Positions 1 to 5,099 of a stretch of DNA of 5,099 nt are shown here, piece by piece. The position numbers were made by a program, and so were the translations under genes. Each line of letters starts with the position of its first letter. The stretch's first letter is position 1. The DNA is from Clostridia bacterium. Lineage in GTDB: Bacteria; Bacillota; Clostridia; Christensenellales; Aristaeellaceae. The stretch lies in contig JAFZLE010000232.1 in assembly GCA_017551645.1 (NCBI GenBank), forward strand, positions 1 to 5,099, in the 5' to 3' direction. A model generated the notes under the pieces. That model had not been told where the DNA came from. It searched no databases and saw only the letters and a list, made by a program, of their open reading frames with translations.

Positions 1-882
1 GCCAGGGAGAACGCCATTGAGGCAGGCATAGGCTTTGAGGCGATAAACGTGGAAGCGGAAATGGAAGCGCTCGTGAGGCGCCCGTTCGTGGAAGCGTACC
101 TGAGCGGCAGGACACCCATGCCCTGCACGCTGTGCAACCGGGAAGTCAAACTGCCCGTGCTGTTCAAAGCGACGGCGACCTTCGGAGCAGAAAAAGTTGC
201 TACAGGGCATTATGTCAGGACCGACGGCGAAAGGCTGGAGATGGGCAGGGCGGAGTGCGACCAGAGCTTCATGCTGTCCAGGCTTACGCAGGAGCAGGTA
301 TCCGGACTGCTGCTGCCCCTGGGCGAAATGAGCAAAACGGAAGTAAGGGAGCTCGCCGCGCGACTGGGCTTCACCTGCGCGTCGCGCCCGGATTCCAGAG
401 AAAACTGTTTTATAAGAGACAGGGATTATACATCATATATTGAACAGAGGTGCGGGGATATGCTCCGGGGCGGCGGCGACGTGCTGTATGAAGGCAGAGT
501 GATCGGCAGGCATGAGGGCATATACCGCTACACTGTGGGGCAGAGGTGGAAAACCGACATAGGCGAAAGGCGCGCGTACGTAAAGCGCATAGACGCCGGC
601 GCGAACACAGTGGAACTGTGCCTGTGGGAAGGGCTGTTTACGCACTCTGTCCGCCTGTCAGACGTGAGCTTTATATCCGGCAAGGCGCCCGCGGGCGAAT
701 TTGACGCGGCGATACGCGTTAGGCATACCAGATGGGAGACGCCCGAGTGCCGTATCCGCATGGAAGGGGACATGGCGTGGGTGGAAACCTTGTCTCCGCT
801 CAGGGCGCCTGCGCCCGGACAGAGCGCCGCACTGTACTCAGGGGACATGCTGCTGGGCGGCGGAACGGTAGAAGAATGTTAA
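1..882 (+). CDS. mnmA: tRNA-specific 2-thiouridylase MnmA family protein, 3' part (5' end beyond window)
   Basis: This enzyme family adenylates U34 of the tRNAs for Lys, Glu and Gln and transfers sulfur to it, giving 2-thiouridine in the cytoplasm. The frame is open from base 1, so 293 codons are visible; family members are about 350-370 residues, and the missing part should hold the N-terminal PP-loop (SGGxDS). In the visible numbering, TPMPC-TLCN at 38-46 carries the first active-site cysteine (C45, matching E. coli C102). ATGHYV is at 67-72, DQSFML at 87-92, and SRENCFI carries the second catalytic cysteine (C136, matching C199). YTVGQR at 177-182 begins the central domain, and the C-terminal barrel ends with PGQSAALYSGDMLLGGG. 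Both cysteines are kept, so it is probably active. The usual RKGLGI after YTxGQ is replaced by RWKTDIG, so it may be a paralog rather than the only mnmA. GTG at 49 is not a credible start, because family homology continues upstream of it. Confidence 0.9.
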   Translation, partial: ARENAIEAGIGFEAINVEAEMEALVRRPFVEAYLSGRTPMPCTLCNREVKLPVLFKATATFGAEKVATGHYVRTDGERLEMGRAECDQSFMLSRLTQEQVSGLLLPLGEMSKTEVRELAARLGFTCASRPDSRENCFIRDRDYTSYIEQRCGDMLRGGGDVLYEGRVIGRHEGIYRYTVGQRWKTDIGERRAYVKRIDAGANTVELCLWEGLFTHSVRLSDVSFISGKAPAGEFDAAIRVRHTRWETPECRIRMEGDMAWVETLSPLRAPAPGQSAALYSGDMLLGGGTVEEC

Positions 883-891
883 CAGTATCTT

Positions 892-906
892 CATAATAAG
901 ATTATG
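892..906. repeat. AT-rich perfect inverted repeat upstream of the rpsM promoter
   Basis: CATAAT (892-897) and ATTATG (901-906) are perfect inverted copies around AAG. They lie 10 bases after the mnmA stop and just upstream of the presumed -35 region. No T-run follows, so it is not a convincing terminator. It could be a regulator site, part of an AT-rich UP element for the promoter, or chance in an AT-rich spacer. Confidence 0.35.
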
Positions 907-914
907 TAAAGTAC

Positions 915-943
915 TGGAAATTGGACAAACGCTGGTGTATAAT
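915..943 (+). promoter_or_regulatory. Probable sigma-A-type promoter of the alpha operon
   Basis: A perfect -10 hexamer TATAAT lies at 938-943. The best-spaced -35 is TGGAAA at 915-920 (4 of 6 matches to TTGACA, 17-bp spacer). TTGGAC at 921-926 looks attractive but is only 11 bp from the -10. The AT-rich tract at about 890-911 could act as an UP element. The position, after mnmA and before rpsM with no gene between, is where an operon promoter would be expected. Transcription would start near 950. The -10 is solid; the -35 is weak. Confidence 0.6.
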
Positions 944-949
944 ATTTTA

Positions 950-1094
950 CTGGTTCTACCTGCCCGCAGAAACGGTGTCGATGCGGCTGACCGCTTGCGC
1001 GGTTTTCGACCACCTTTCTATATACAGGCAATATTTCGGGGCGACGCCAATAAGCCCCGGAGCGTTACAAGTAATTTGGAGGTGCTTAACACAG
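950..1094 (+). promoter_or_regulatory. Structured 5' leader of the rpsM operon (candidate r-protein autoregulatory leader)
   Basis: About 145 nt of untranslated leader contains two foldable regions. Region A: 974-981 pairs with 1006-1014 (8 bp with one bulge) and encloses ACCGC (990-994) pairing with GCGGT (999-1003) around loop TTGC. An alternative, mutually exclusive stem pairs GCGG (983-986) with CCGC (991-994). Region B: CGGGGC (1037-1042) pairs with GCCCCG (1054-1059), extendable by three weaker pairs, with an 11-nt loop. The ribosome binding site GGAGGT (1078-1083) lies 11 nt before the ATG. In E. coli, S4 represses the operon through a pseudoknot in the rpsM leader. No sequence similarity to that element is claimed; the pairings are seen and the regulatory role is inferred. 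Confidence 0.45.
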
Positions 1095-1469
1095 ATGGCA
1101 CGTATCGCAGGTATCGATCTGCCCCGTGAGAAGAGAATCGAGATCGCCCTGACGTATATTTACGGCATCGGCCGCAATATCGCCGACGATATCATCGAAG
1201 CAACCGGCGTGAATCCTGACACCAGAGTCAAGGATCTTACCGAAGCTGAAATAGGTAAACTGCGCGACTACATCGACCATCACGTAAAAGTGGAGGGCGA
1301 TCTTCGCCGTGAAGTTTCCATGAACATTAAGCGCCTGATGGAAATCGGCTGCTACCGCGGACTCAGACACCGCAAGGGTCTGCCCGTACGCGGTCAGAAC
1401 ACCAAGCAGAATGCCCGCACCCGCAAAGGACCCAAACGTCAGGTTGCCGGCAAGAAGAAGGCTAAGTAA
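1095..1469 (+). CDS. rpsM: 30S ribosomal protein S13
   Basis: S13 sits in the head of the 30S subunit, contacts 16S rRNA and the P-site tRNA, and forms bridges to the large subunit. The 124-residue product begins [20 protein letters not shown] and has the usual family length. The helix-turn-helix region follows with [14 protein letters not shown] at 21-34. The signature [26 protein letters not shown] lies at 88-113, followed by a lysine-rich tail. ATG 1095 is chosen because family homology begins exactly there and GGAGGT lies upstream; the in-frame extension to 921 runs through the promoter and leader and is not coding. It is the first gene of the alpha operon, with 35 nt to rpsK. Confidence 0.98.
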   Translation: MARIAGIDLPREKRIEIALTYIYGIGRNIADDIIEATGVNPDTRVKDLTEAEIGKLRDYIDHHVKVEGDLRREVSMNIKRLMEIGCYRGLRHRKGLPVRGQNTKQNARTRKGPKRQVAGKKKAK

Positions 1470-1504
1470 GGCTTGTGTCCGATTTAATCAGGAGGAAGTA
1501 ATTT

Positions 1505-1900
1505 ATGGCTAAGGCACTTAAAAAGGTTTCGCGTAAAAAGCGCGAGAAGAAGCTCGTTGAGCGCGGTCAGGCGCATATCCGTTCTTCTTTCAACAACACT
1601 ATAGTGACCATTACCGACCTTAACGGCAACGCCCTGGCGTGGGCCAGCGCCGGCGGGCTTGGTTTCCGCGGCAGCAAGAAGTCCACTCCCTTCGCGGCGC
1701 AGTCCGCGGCCGAGACCGCGGCGGGCAACGCTCGCGAGTTTGGCCTGAAGACCGTTGAGGTTTACGTAAAGGGTCCCGGCGCTGGCCGTGAGGCCGCTAT
1801 CCGCTCCTTGCAGACTGCGGGCCTTGAGGTCACCCTGATCAAGGACGTGACGCCCATCCCCCACAACGGATGCCGTCCGCCCAAGCGCAGAAGAGTGTAA
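1505..1900 (+). CDS. rpsK: 30S ribosomal protein S11
   Basis: S11 lies on the platform of the 30S subunit near the mRNA exit (Shine-Dalgarno) region, where it binds 16S rRNA with S18 and S21. The 131-residue product has the family length. It starts with a basic tail ([16 protein letters not shown]) and then the core [20 protein letters not shown] at 23-42. [19 protein letters not shown] follows at 48-66, [15 protein letters not shown] at 88-102, and the typical end is [24 protein letters not shown] at 1490-1495 lies 9 nt before the ATG, so the start is secure. It is the second gene of the alpha operon, 18 nt before rpsD, and is presumably cotranscribed with it. Confidence 0.98.
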   Translation: MAKALKKVSRKKREKKLVERGQAHIRSSFNNTIVTITDLNGNALAWASAGGLGFRGSKKSTPFAAQSAAETAAGNAREFGLKTVEVYVKGPGAGREAAIRSLQTAGLEVTLIKDVTPIPHNGCRPPKRRRV

Positions 1901-1918
1901 CAGGAGGAACGACTTAAT

Positions 1919-2545
1919 ATGGCAAGATATACAGGTTCTGTTTGCCGTCTTTGCCGTCGCGAAGGCTGCAAGCTATTCCTTAAGGGTGACCGCTGCTACG
2001 GTCCCAACTGCGCTCTTACCAAGCGTCCCACCCCTCCCGGAGAGCATGGTCAGGCCAGAGCCCGCAAGATGAGCGAGTATGGTCTCCAGCTCAGAGAGAA
2101 GCAGAAGGCCAAGAGAGCGTACGGCGTACTGGAGAACCAGTTCCACAGCTACTTTGAGAACGCCGCCAACCAGAAGGGCATCACCGGCGAAAACCTGCTT
2201 ATCACCCTTGAAAAGAGGCTTGATAACGTGGTTTACCGCGCGGGTTTCGGTTCTTCCAGGGCGATGGCTCGTCAGCTGGTAAGACATGGTCATGTGCGCG
2301 TAAACGGCAAAAAGGTCAACATCCCCTCCTACCTGGTGGATGTGAACGACGAAATCTCCATTCGCGAGAAGTCCGCTCAGAGCGATTACTTTAAGGGACT
2401 GCGCGAAGGCACTGGCAAGCCTGTTCCCAAGTGGCTCACTCTTGACAGCGCTAATCTTAAGGCTATTGTTTCCGCTCTGCCCGCCAGAGAGGATATCGAT
2501 CTTACCATTCAGGAGAATCTCATCGTCGAGCTCTACTCCCGTTAA
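1919..2545 (+). CDS. rpsD: 30S ribosomal protein S4, zinc-binding (C+) form
   Basis: S4 is a primary 16S rRNA binder that nucleates 30S assembly, shapes the mRNA entry channel, and in several bacteria represses its own operon. The product is 208 residues, the family length. Cysteines 9, 12, 26 and 31 match the four zinc ligands of Thermus thermophilus S4, so this is the C+ form; B. subtilis S4 lacks them. An extra cysteine is at 17. The helical RNA-binding N domain continues to about 97. The S4 domain follows at about 98-160, with [14 protein letters not shown] at 97-110 and [21 protein letters not shown] at 118-138. AGGAGG at 1902-1907 lies 11 nt before the ATG. It is third in the operon. 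Confidence 0.98.
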   Translation: MARYTGSVCRLCRREGCKLFLKGDRCYGPNCALTKRPTPPGEHGQARARKMSEYGLQLREKQKAKRAYGVLENQFHSYFENAANQKGITGENLLITLEKRLDNVVYRAGFGSSRAMARQLVRHGHVRVNGKKVNIPSYLVDVNDEISIREKSAQSDYFKGLREGTGKPVPKWLTLDSANLKAIVSALPAREDIDLTIQENLIVELYSR

Positions 2546-2565
2546 TCAAGCAGCGTAGTTTGATG

Positions 2566-2618
2566 TACCGCATACGGGCCAAGAGCCGGTTTGCGGTGAC
2601 CACAGGACACAGTTCCTG
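2566..2618 (+). promoter_or_regulatory. Tandem hairpins in the rpsD-rpoA spacer
   Basis: Within the 96-nt spacer, ACCGCA (2567-2572) pairs with TGCGGT (2592-2597), with a flanking T-G wobble. Inside it, 2574-2577 plus 2579 pairs with 2585-2587 plus 2589-2590, with single-base bulges, closing loop CAAGA (2580-2584). A second hairpin pairs CAGGA (2603-2607) with TCCTG (2614-2618) and ends 7 nt before the rpoA ribosome binding site. No T-run follows either stem, so they are not intrinsic terminators. They could be RNA processing sites, a ribosomal-protein binding site, or an element separating rpoA expression from that of the ribosomal genes; the role is inferred. Confidence 0.4.
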
Positions 2619-2625
2619 CCGGAAA

Positions 2626-2632
2626 AAGGAGG
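2626..2632 (+). promoter_or_regulatory. Ribosome binding site that decides the GTG start of rpoA
   Basis: AAGGAGG ends 9 nt before GTG 2642. The alternative in-frame ATG at 2654 would be 21 nt away, too far for this strong site. The GTG start also gives an N-terminus ([11 protein letters not shown]) in register with the usual MIEIEKPxI of RpoA proteins. Confidence 0.8.
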
Positions 2633-2641
2633 ATAAGCCGA

Positions 2642-3607
2642 GTGATAGAACAAATGGACAAGCCGGAAATCAAAATACTGCCTACCGAATATCCTGAAAA
2701 GTATGGTAAGTTTACCGTAAGTCCCCTGGAGCGCGGTTTCGGCCAGACCCTGGGCAACGCGTTAAGGCGCGTGCTGCTCAACAGTCTGCCCGGCGCGGCC
2801 GTGACCAGCGTGCTGATTGACGGTATACAGCATGAGTTCTCCACCGTTCCCGGCGTAAGGGAAGACGTGGCGGAAATCATACTCAACCTTAAACTCTTAT
2901 CCGCCAAGGTTTACACCGATCAGGTCAAGACCATCAGCGTGGACGCCTACGGCCCCTGCGAGCTCAAGGCGGGCGATATAAGGACGGACGACGAAGTTGA
3001 GATCGTCAATCCCGACCTGCACATCGCCACCCTGTCCGAAGGCGCGCATCTGGCCATGCAGATCACCATCGAAAAGGGCAGAGGCTACGTTTCCGCCGAG
3101 CGCAACAAGCAGCTGGCGCTGGAACGCCGTCTTCCCATGGCGATCGGTGTGATACCGATGGACTCCATCTTTACTCCCATCCGCAAGGTCAGCTACACCG
3201 TAGAGGACACCCGTGTGGGACAGGTGACGGACTTTGATAAGCTCACCATCGAAGTGTGGACCAATGGTACCATTCTGCCCAAGGAAGCTCTGGCTTCCGC
3301 CGCGCAGATACTGACCAACAACATGAAGCTGTTCATTGACCTGACCGTGAACGTGGTGAGCGTCAATTACAACGAGCCTGAAGTTGACAACCGCGACAAG
3401 GTGCTTGAGATGACAATCGAAGACCTTGATCTGAGCGTGAGGGCGTTCAACTGCCTGAAGCGCGCGGGCATCAACACCGTGGGCGAGCTGGCTCAGAAGA
3501 ACCAGGAAGACATGATGAAGGTCAGAAACCTTGGCAAAAAGTCTCTGGAAGAGGTAGAACAGAAGCTGCAGGCGCTGGGCCTGAGCCTCAGGACTACCGA
3601 GGAATAA
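2642..3607 (+). CDS. rpoA: DNA-directed RNA polymerase subunit alpha
   Basis: Alpha dimerises to scaffold assembly of beta and beta' into RNA polymerase; its C-terminal domain binds UP elements and activators. The 321-residue product is of family length (about 310-330). The N-terminal dimerisation domain includes [20 protein letters not shown] at 32-51 and [12 protein letters not shown] at 65-76. A linker falls at about 242-258. The C-terminal domain has [19 protein letters not shown] at 265-283 and [14 protein letters not shown] at 296-309. R267, N270, C271, G298, K300 and S301 match the DNA-contacting or conserved positions R265, N268, C269, G296, K298 and S299 of E. coli alpha, so UP-element recognition is probably intact. 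Translation starts at GTG 2642, set by the AAGGAGG upstream. It is fourth in the alpha operon, behind a structured spacer. Confidence 0.98.
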   Translation: MIEQMDKPEIKILPTEYPEKYGKFTVSPLERGFGQTLGNALRRVLLNSLPGAAVTSVLIDGIQHEFSTVPGVREDVAEIILNLKLLSAKVYTDQVKTISVDAYGPCELKAGDIRTDDEVEIVNPDLHIATLSEGAHLAMQITIEKGRGYVSAERNKQLALERRLPMAIGVIPMDSIFTPIRKVSYTVEDTRVGQVTDFDKLTIEVWTNGTILPKEALASAAQILTNNMKLFIDLTVNVVSVNYNEPEVDNRDKVLEMTIEDLDLSVRAFNCLKRAGINTVGELAQKNQEDMMKVRNLGKKSLEEVEQKLQALGLSLRTTEE

Positions 3608-3622
3608 CCCTAAGATTATTTA

Positions 3623-3642
3623 GTCCTGTCACACGACAGGGT
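3623..3642 (+). promoter_or_regulatory. Stem-loop in the rpoA-rplQ spacer
   Basis: CCTGTC (3625-3630) and GACAGG (3635-3640) form a perfect 6-bp stem with loop ACAC, extendable by two G-T wobbles (3624/3641 and 3623/3642). It ends 4 nt before the AAGGAGG ribosome binding site (3647-3653) of rplQ. The sequence after it is purine-rich with no T-run, so it is not a terminator. It may protect or mark an mRNA processing site, or tune rplQ translation. Confidence 0.4.
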
Positions 3643-3661
3643 CATCAAGGAGGAACCGATA

Positions 3662-4171
3662 ATGGGAAATCGGAAGCTTGGACGTCCGACGAACCAAAGA
3701 AAGGCTTTGCTGCGCAACCAGGTGACCAATCTTATCTGGTACGGCAAAATTGAGACCACTTTGGATCGCGCAAAGGAAGTAAGATCTATTGCCGAGCGTC
3801 TTATTACCGTTGCCATTCGCGAATGCGATAATACCGTAGAGGTCAAAAAGACCACCAACAACGAAAAGGGCCAGACCGTTGAGCTGACCGTCGTTAACGA
3901 TACTCCCACCCGTCTGGCTGCCCGCCGCAGGGTCATGGCTTACCTTTACCGTATGCCTGTCATGCAGGGTAAGGACGAAGAAAAAGAAGACTATCTCGCC
4001 CGCAGGAAGAACATCAAGCACCCCGTGGTGGAGAAGCTCTTCAGGGAGATCGCTCCCAAGTACAAGGCCAGAGCGGCTGAAAAGGGCCAGGGCGGCGGAT
4101 ATACCCGCATCGTCAAGATAGGTCCCCGTCGCGGCGACGCGGCCGAAATGGTCTATCTGGAGCTCGTCTGA
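3662..4171 (+). CDS. rplQ: 50S ribosomal protein L17, long form with insertions
   Basis: L17 binds 23S rRNA near the polypeptide exit tunnel and helps assemble the 50S subunit. The start [18 protein letters not shown] and the end [25 protein letters not shown] are diagnostic. At 169 residues it is about 45-50 longer than the B. subtilis (about 120) and E. coli (127) proteins. Compared by eye with the short form, the extra residues fall in two places. One is about 56-84, a lysine/glutamate/threonine-rich stretch between the N-terminal helices and [12 protein letters not shown]. The other is about 100-118, a charged stretch ([14 protein letters not shown]) before [15 protein letters not shown]. 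Both flanks stay in frame and conserved, so these are insertions and not a frameshift; similar long L17 proteins occur in some Clostridia. The ATG is 8 nt after AAGGAGG. It is the last gene of the alpha operon. Confidence 0.97.
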   Translation: MGNRKLGRPTNQRKALLRNQVTNLIWYGKIETTLDRAKEVRSIAERLITVAIRECDNTVEVKKTTNNEKGQTVELTVVNDTPTRLAARRRVMAYLYRMPVMQGKDEEKEDYLARRKNIKHPVVEKLFREIAPKYKARAAEKGQGGGYTRIVKIGPRRGDAAEMVYLELV

Positions 4172-4206
4172 TAACACATACTGATTTATACTCACAACAA
4201 ACAAAC

Positions 4207-4241
4207 ACAAACGCGGCCGGCAGTTAGTCAGCCGCTTTTGT
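4207..4241 (+). terminator. Probable rho-independent terminator of the alpha operon
   Basis: GCGGC (4213-4217) pairs with GCCGC (4231-4235) around a 13-nt loop. After one mismatch the stem resumes with ACAAA (4207-4211) pairing with TTTGT (4237-4241). The 3' arm runs into TTTTGTATTCTTT, a T-rich tail, and the 5' side is A-rich. It sits 35 nt after the rplQ stop, as expected for the operon end. The GC stem is short and the loop large, so termination may be incomplete and could allow some read-through into the GrpB gene. Confidence 0.65.
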
Positions 4242-4260
4242 ATTCTTTGGAGGGGCTGCC

Positions 4261-4791
4261 ATGCTGGGGCTTAAAAGGGGCATCGTCGTGCTGTGTCCGC
4301 ATGAGAAGGAATGGGAGACTGTTGCCGCGCAGACGATCTGCTTCCTGAAAGAAGCTTTTGGGCCGAACGCCGAAGACATACGGCATGTGGGCAGCACCTC
4401 CATAAGAACCATCTGCGCCAAGCCCATTATCGACATCGCGGTGCACGCCCGGGATTTTGACTGGTTCATACATGAAAAGGACTCGATTCTGCCGTACGGA
4501 CTGCAATTTCGCGGGGAAGACATTGAAAGGGAGATACTGTATGTGATCGGTGAAGGCGACTTCATCACGCATCACATACACATCTGCCGTCCGGGAAGCG
4601 ACGAATGGAAAAACTACCTGCGGTTCACCGGTTACCTTAACGCTGTACCGGAGGCGGCTGGGGAATATGAGACCCTTAAAAAGCAGCTCGCGGAGAAATA
4701 TGCCTTTGACAGGCCGTCTTACACGATGGGCAAGGAAAAACTGATAAAAAGGCTGCTTGCTGAAGCGGCGCAGTGGGAGAAAACGATATGA
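4261..4791 (+). CDS. GrpB family (UPF0157) protein, nucleotidyltransferase-like fold
   Basis: The 176-residue product matches the GrpB/UPF0157 family, which has a nucleotidyltransferase-like fold and no firmly established reaction; in some proteins the domain is fused to dephospho-CoA kinase. Visible family motifs are a start resembling VxLxPHxxEW at 9-18, RHVGSTS at 41-47, and KPIIDIAV at 54-61, whose D58 sits where such folds place a metal ligand. THHIHI is at 103-108, then W116, YLRFTGYLN at 119-127, YETLKKQLAEKY at 136-147, and DRPSYTMGKEKLIKRLLAEA at 150-169. The usual GLAAKPIID appears as RTICAKPIID. GGAGG (4249-4253) lies 7 nt before the ATG and directly after the terminator's T-rich tail. 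Its stop overlaps the start of the lipoprotein gene (ATGA), suggesting translational coupling. It is cytoplasmic, with no signal peptide or membrane segment. Confidence 0.85.
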   Translation: MLGLKRGIVVLCPHEKEWETVAAQTICFLKEAFGPNAEDIRHVGSTSIRTICAKPIIDIAVHARDFDWFIHEKDSILPYGLQFRGEDIEREILYVIGEGDFITHHIHICRPGSDEWKNYLRFTGYLNAVPEAAGEYETLKKQLAEKYAFDRPSYTMGKEKLIKRLLAEAAQWEKTI

Positions 4792-5099
4792 AAAGAGTTT
4801 TTGCCGCCCTGCTCGCGGTCGCGCTGTGCGTTTGCCTGTGCGCCTGCGGGAATATGATAGATAGTAAGGAATATATCATAATAGTGACGGATGAACAGGG
4901 CAGGGGAGTCGCGTCTGTAAAGCTTGACATCTGTACTGATACTACCTGCACCCTGTTCACGACCGACGAAAACGGGGAAGTAAAGCCCGGGATACAGCCA
5001 GGCGATTATACCGTGCATCTGCTGAAACTGCCGGAAGGATATTCAAAAGACGCGCTGGAAAACGAATACAAACTGACAGCAACGGACAATAAGCTTGAA
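4788..5099 (+). CDS. Putative lipoprotein with a Cna-B/prealbumin-like beta domain (3' end beyond window)
   Basis: The frame is open from ATG 4788 to the window edge with no stop, giving 104 visible residues. MKR is followed by a hydrophobic stretch (VFAALLAVALCVCL, 4-17) and a lipobox LCAC-G with the probable lipidated cysteine at C20, so it should be a membrane-anchored lipoprotein on the outer face. Residues 28-85 (IIIVTDEQGRGVASVKLDIC, then TTDENGEVKPGIQPGDYTV, then LPEGY) read like a small Cna-B/SpaA or carboxypeptidase-regulatory-like beta-sandwich repeat, as found in Gram-positive surface proteins. C49 and C54 (CTDTTC) are an unusual close pair in it. A weak GGAG (4776-4779) lies 8 nt before the ATG, which overlaps the upstream stop by 4 nt. 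The signal and lipobox are clear; the domain assignment is by pattern only, and the function is unknown. Confidence 0.75.
   Translation, partial: MKRVFAALLAVALCVCLCACGNMIDSKEYIIIVTDEQGRGVASVKLDICTDTTCTLFTTDENGEVKPGIQPGDYTVHLLKLPEGYSKDALENEYKLTATDNKLE

Noticed and set aside
921..948. TTGGAC (921-926) as the -35 box, paired with TATTTT (943-948)
   Set aside because: Each hexamer is a poorer match than the alternative with the perfect TATAAT at 938-943, and TTGGAC is only 11 bp from that TATAAT.
921..1094. In-frame 5' extension of rpsM from TTG 921 (58 extra residues), and a short overlapping reading frame from 935 to 1129
   Set aside because: The extension runs through the promoter -10 and the leader, S13 homology begins exactly at ATG 1095, and the ribosome binding site GGAGGT points to that ATG. 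The short frame has no recognisable protein features.
3608..3661. The rpoA-rplQ stem-loop as an internal terminator
   Set aside because: The stem is followed by GTCATCAAGGAGG, with no run of T residues.
4187..4192. TATACT as the -10 box of a promoter for the GrpB gene
   Set aside because: No acceptable -35 lies 16-18 bp upstream and there is no extended -10. Transcripts from it would also have to pass the terminator hairpin. It is noted only as a weak possibility.
3629..4210. 193-codon open frame on the minus strand opposite rplQ
   Set aside because: It lies antisense to a certain ribosomal protein gene, has no plausible family features, and reflects the codon bias of rplQ. The same applies to the minus-strand frames opposite mnmA, rpsM, rpsK, rpsD, rpoA and the GrpB gene.
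4719..5018. Minus-strand open frames (4676-4960 and 4719-5018) over the right end
   Set aside because: The plus-strand lipoprotein frame here has a clear signal peptide, a lipobox and an ATGA junction with the upstream gene; the antisense frames have neither a good ribosome binding site nor a recognisable family.
1..5099. Search by eye for CRISPR repeats, transposase remnants, tRNA genes, toxin-antitoxin or defence genes
   Set aside because: Apart from the 5' leader, coding genes with clear identities fill nearly all of the window, and no repeat array, terminal inverted repeats or cloverleaf sequence was seen.

Overview
The window is a housekeeping stretch from a moderately GC-rich Gram-positive bacterium. 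It is most likely a member of the Clostridia (Firmicutes/Bacillota), perhaps a gut lineage. This rests on the strong AGGAGG ribosome binding sites, the Clostridia-like ribosomal protein sequences, the zinc-binding (four-cysteine) form of S4, the long L17 with two insertions, and the Gram-positive style lipoprotein at the right end. All genes are on the + strand. The lineage assignment is inferred from remembered sequence features, not from a search.

Layout: (1) 1-882 is the 3' part of an mnmA-type tRNA 2-thiouridylase gene that enters from the left edge. (2) 883-1094 is a non-coding spacer. It holds an AT-rich inverted repeat, a probable vegetative promoter (TATAAT at 938-943) and a leader of about 145 nt with several hairpins. 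(3) 1095-4171 is the complete alpha operon in classical order: rpsM (S13), rpsK (S11), rpsD (S4), rpoA (RNA polymerase alpha) and rplQ (L17). The three small-subunit genes are packed tightly (gaps of 35 and 18 nt). rpoA and rplQ are each preceded by a longer spacer with a clear hairpin (96 and 54 nt). (4) A probable rho-independent terminator at 4207-4241 closes the operon. (5) 4261-4791 encodes a GrpB/UPF0157-family protein. It overlaps by 4 nt (ATGA) a lipoprotein gene that runs off the right edge.

Functionally the core couples translation and transcription: S13, S11 and S4 build the 30S subunit, L17 the 50S subunit, and alpha is the assembly scaffold of RNA polymerase. In bacteria such as E. 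coli, S4 autoregulates this operon by binding the rpsM leader, which makes the structured leader here worth testing. The mnmA-like gene acts in tRNA wobble-uridine thiolation and appears to be a separate transcription unit, since a promoter sits between it and rpsM. The usual upstream neighbours infA and rpmJ are absent from the visible sequence.

I found no mobile element, CRISPR array, tRNA, rRNA or defence system. The points of interest are the non-coding structures around the operon, the altered upstream neighbourhood, the enlarged L17, and the uncharacterised GrpB-lipoprotein pair.
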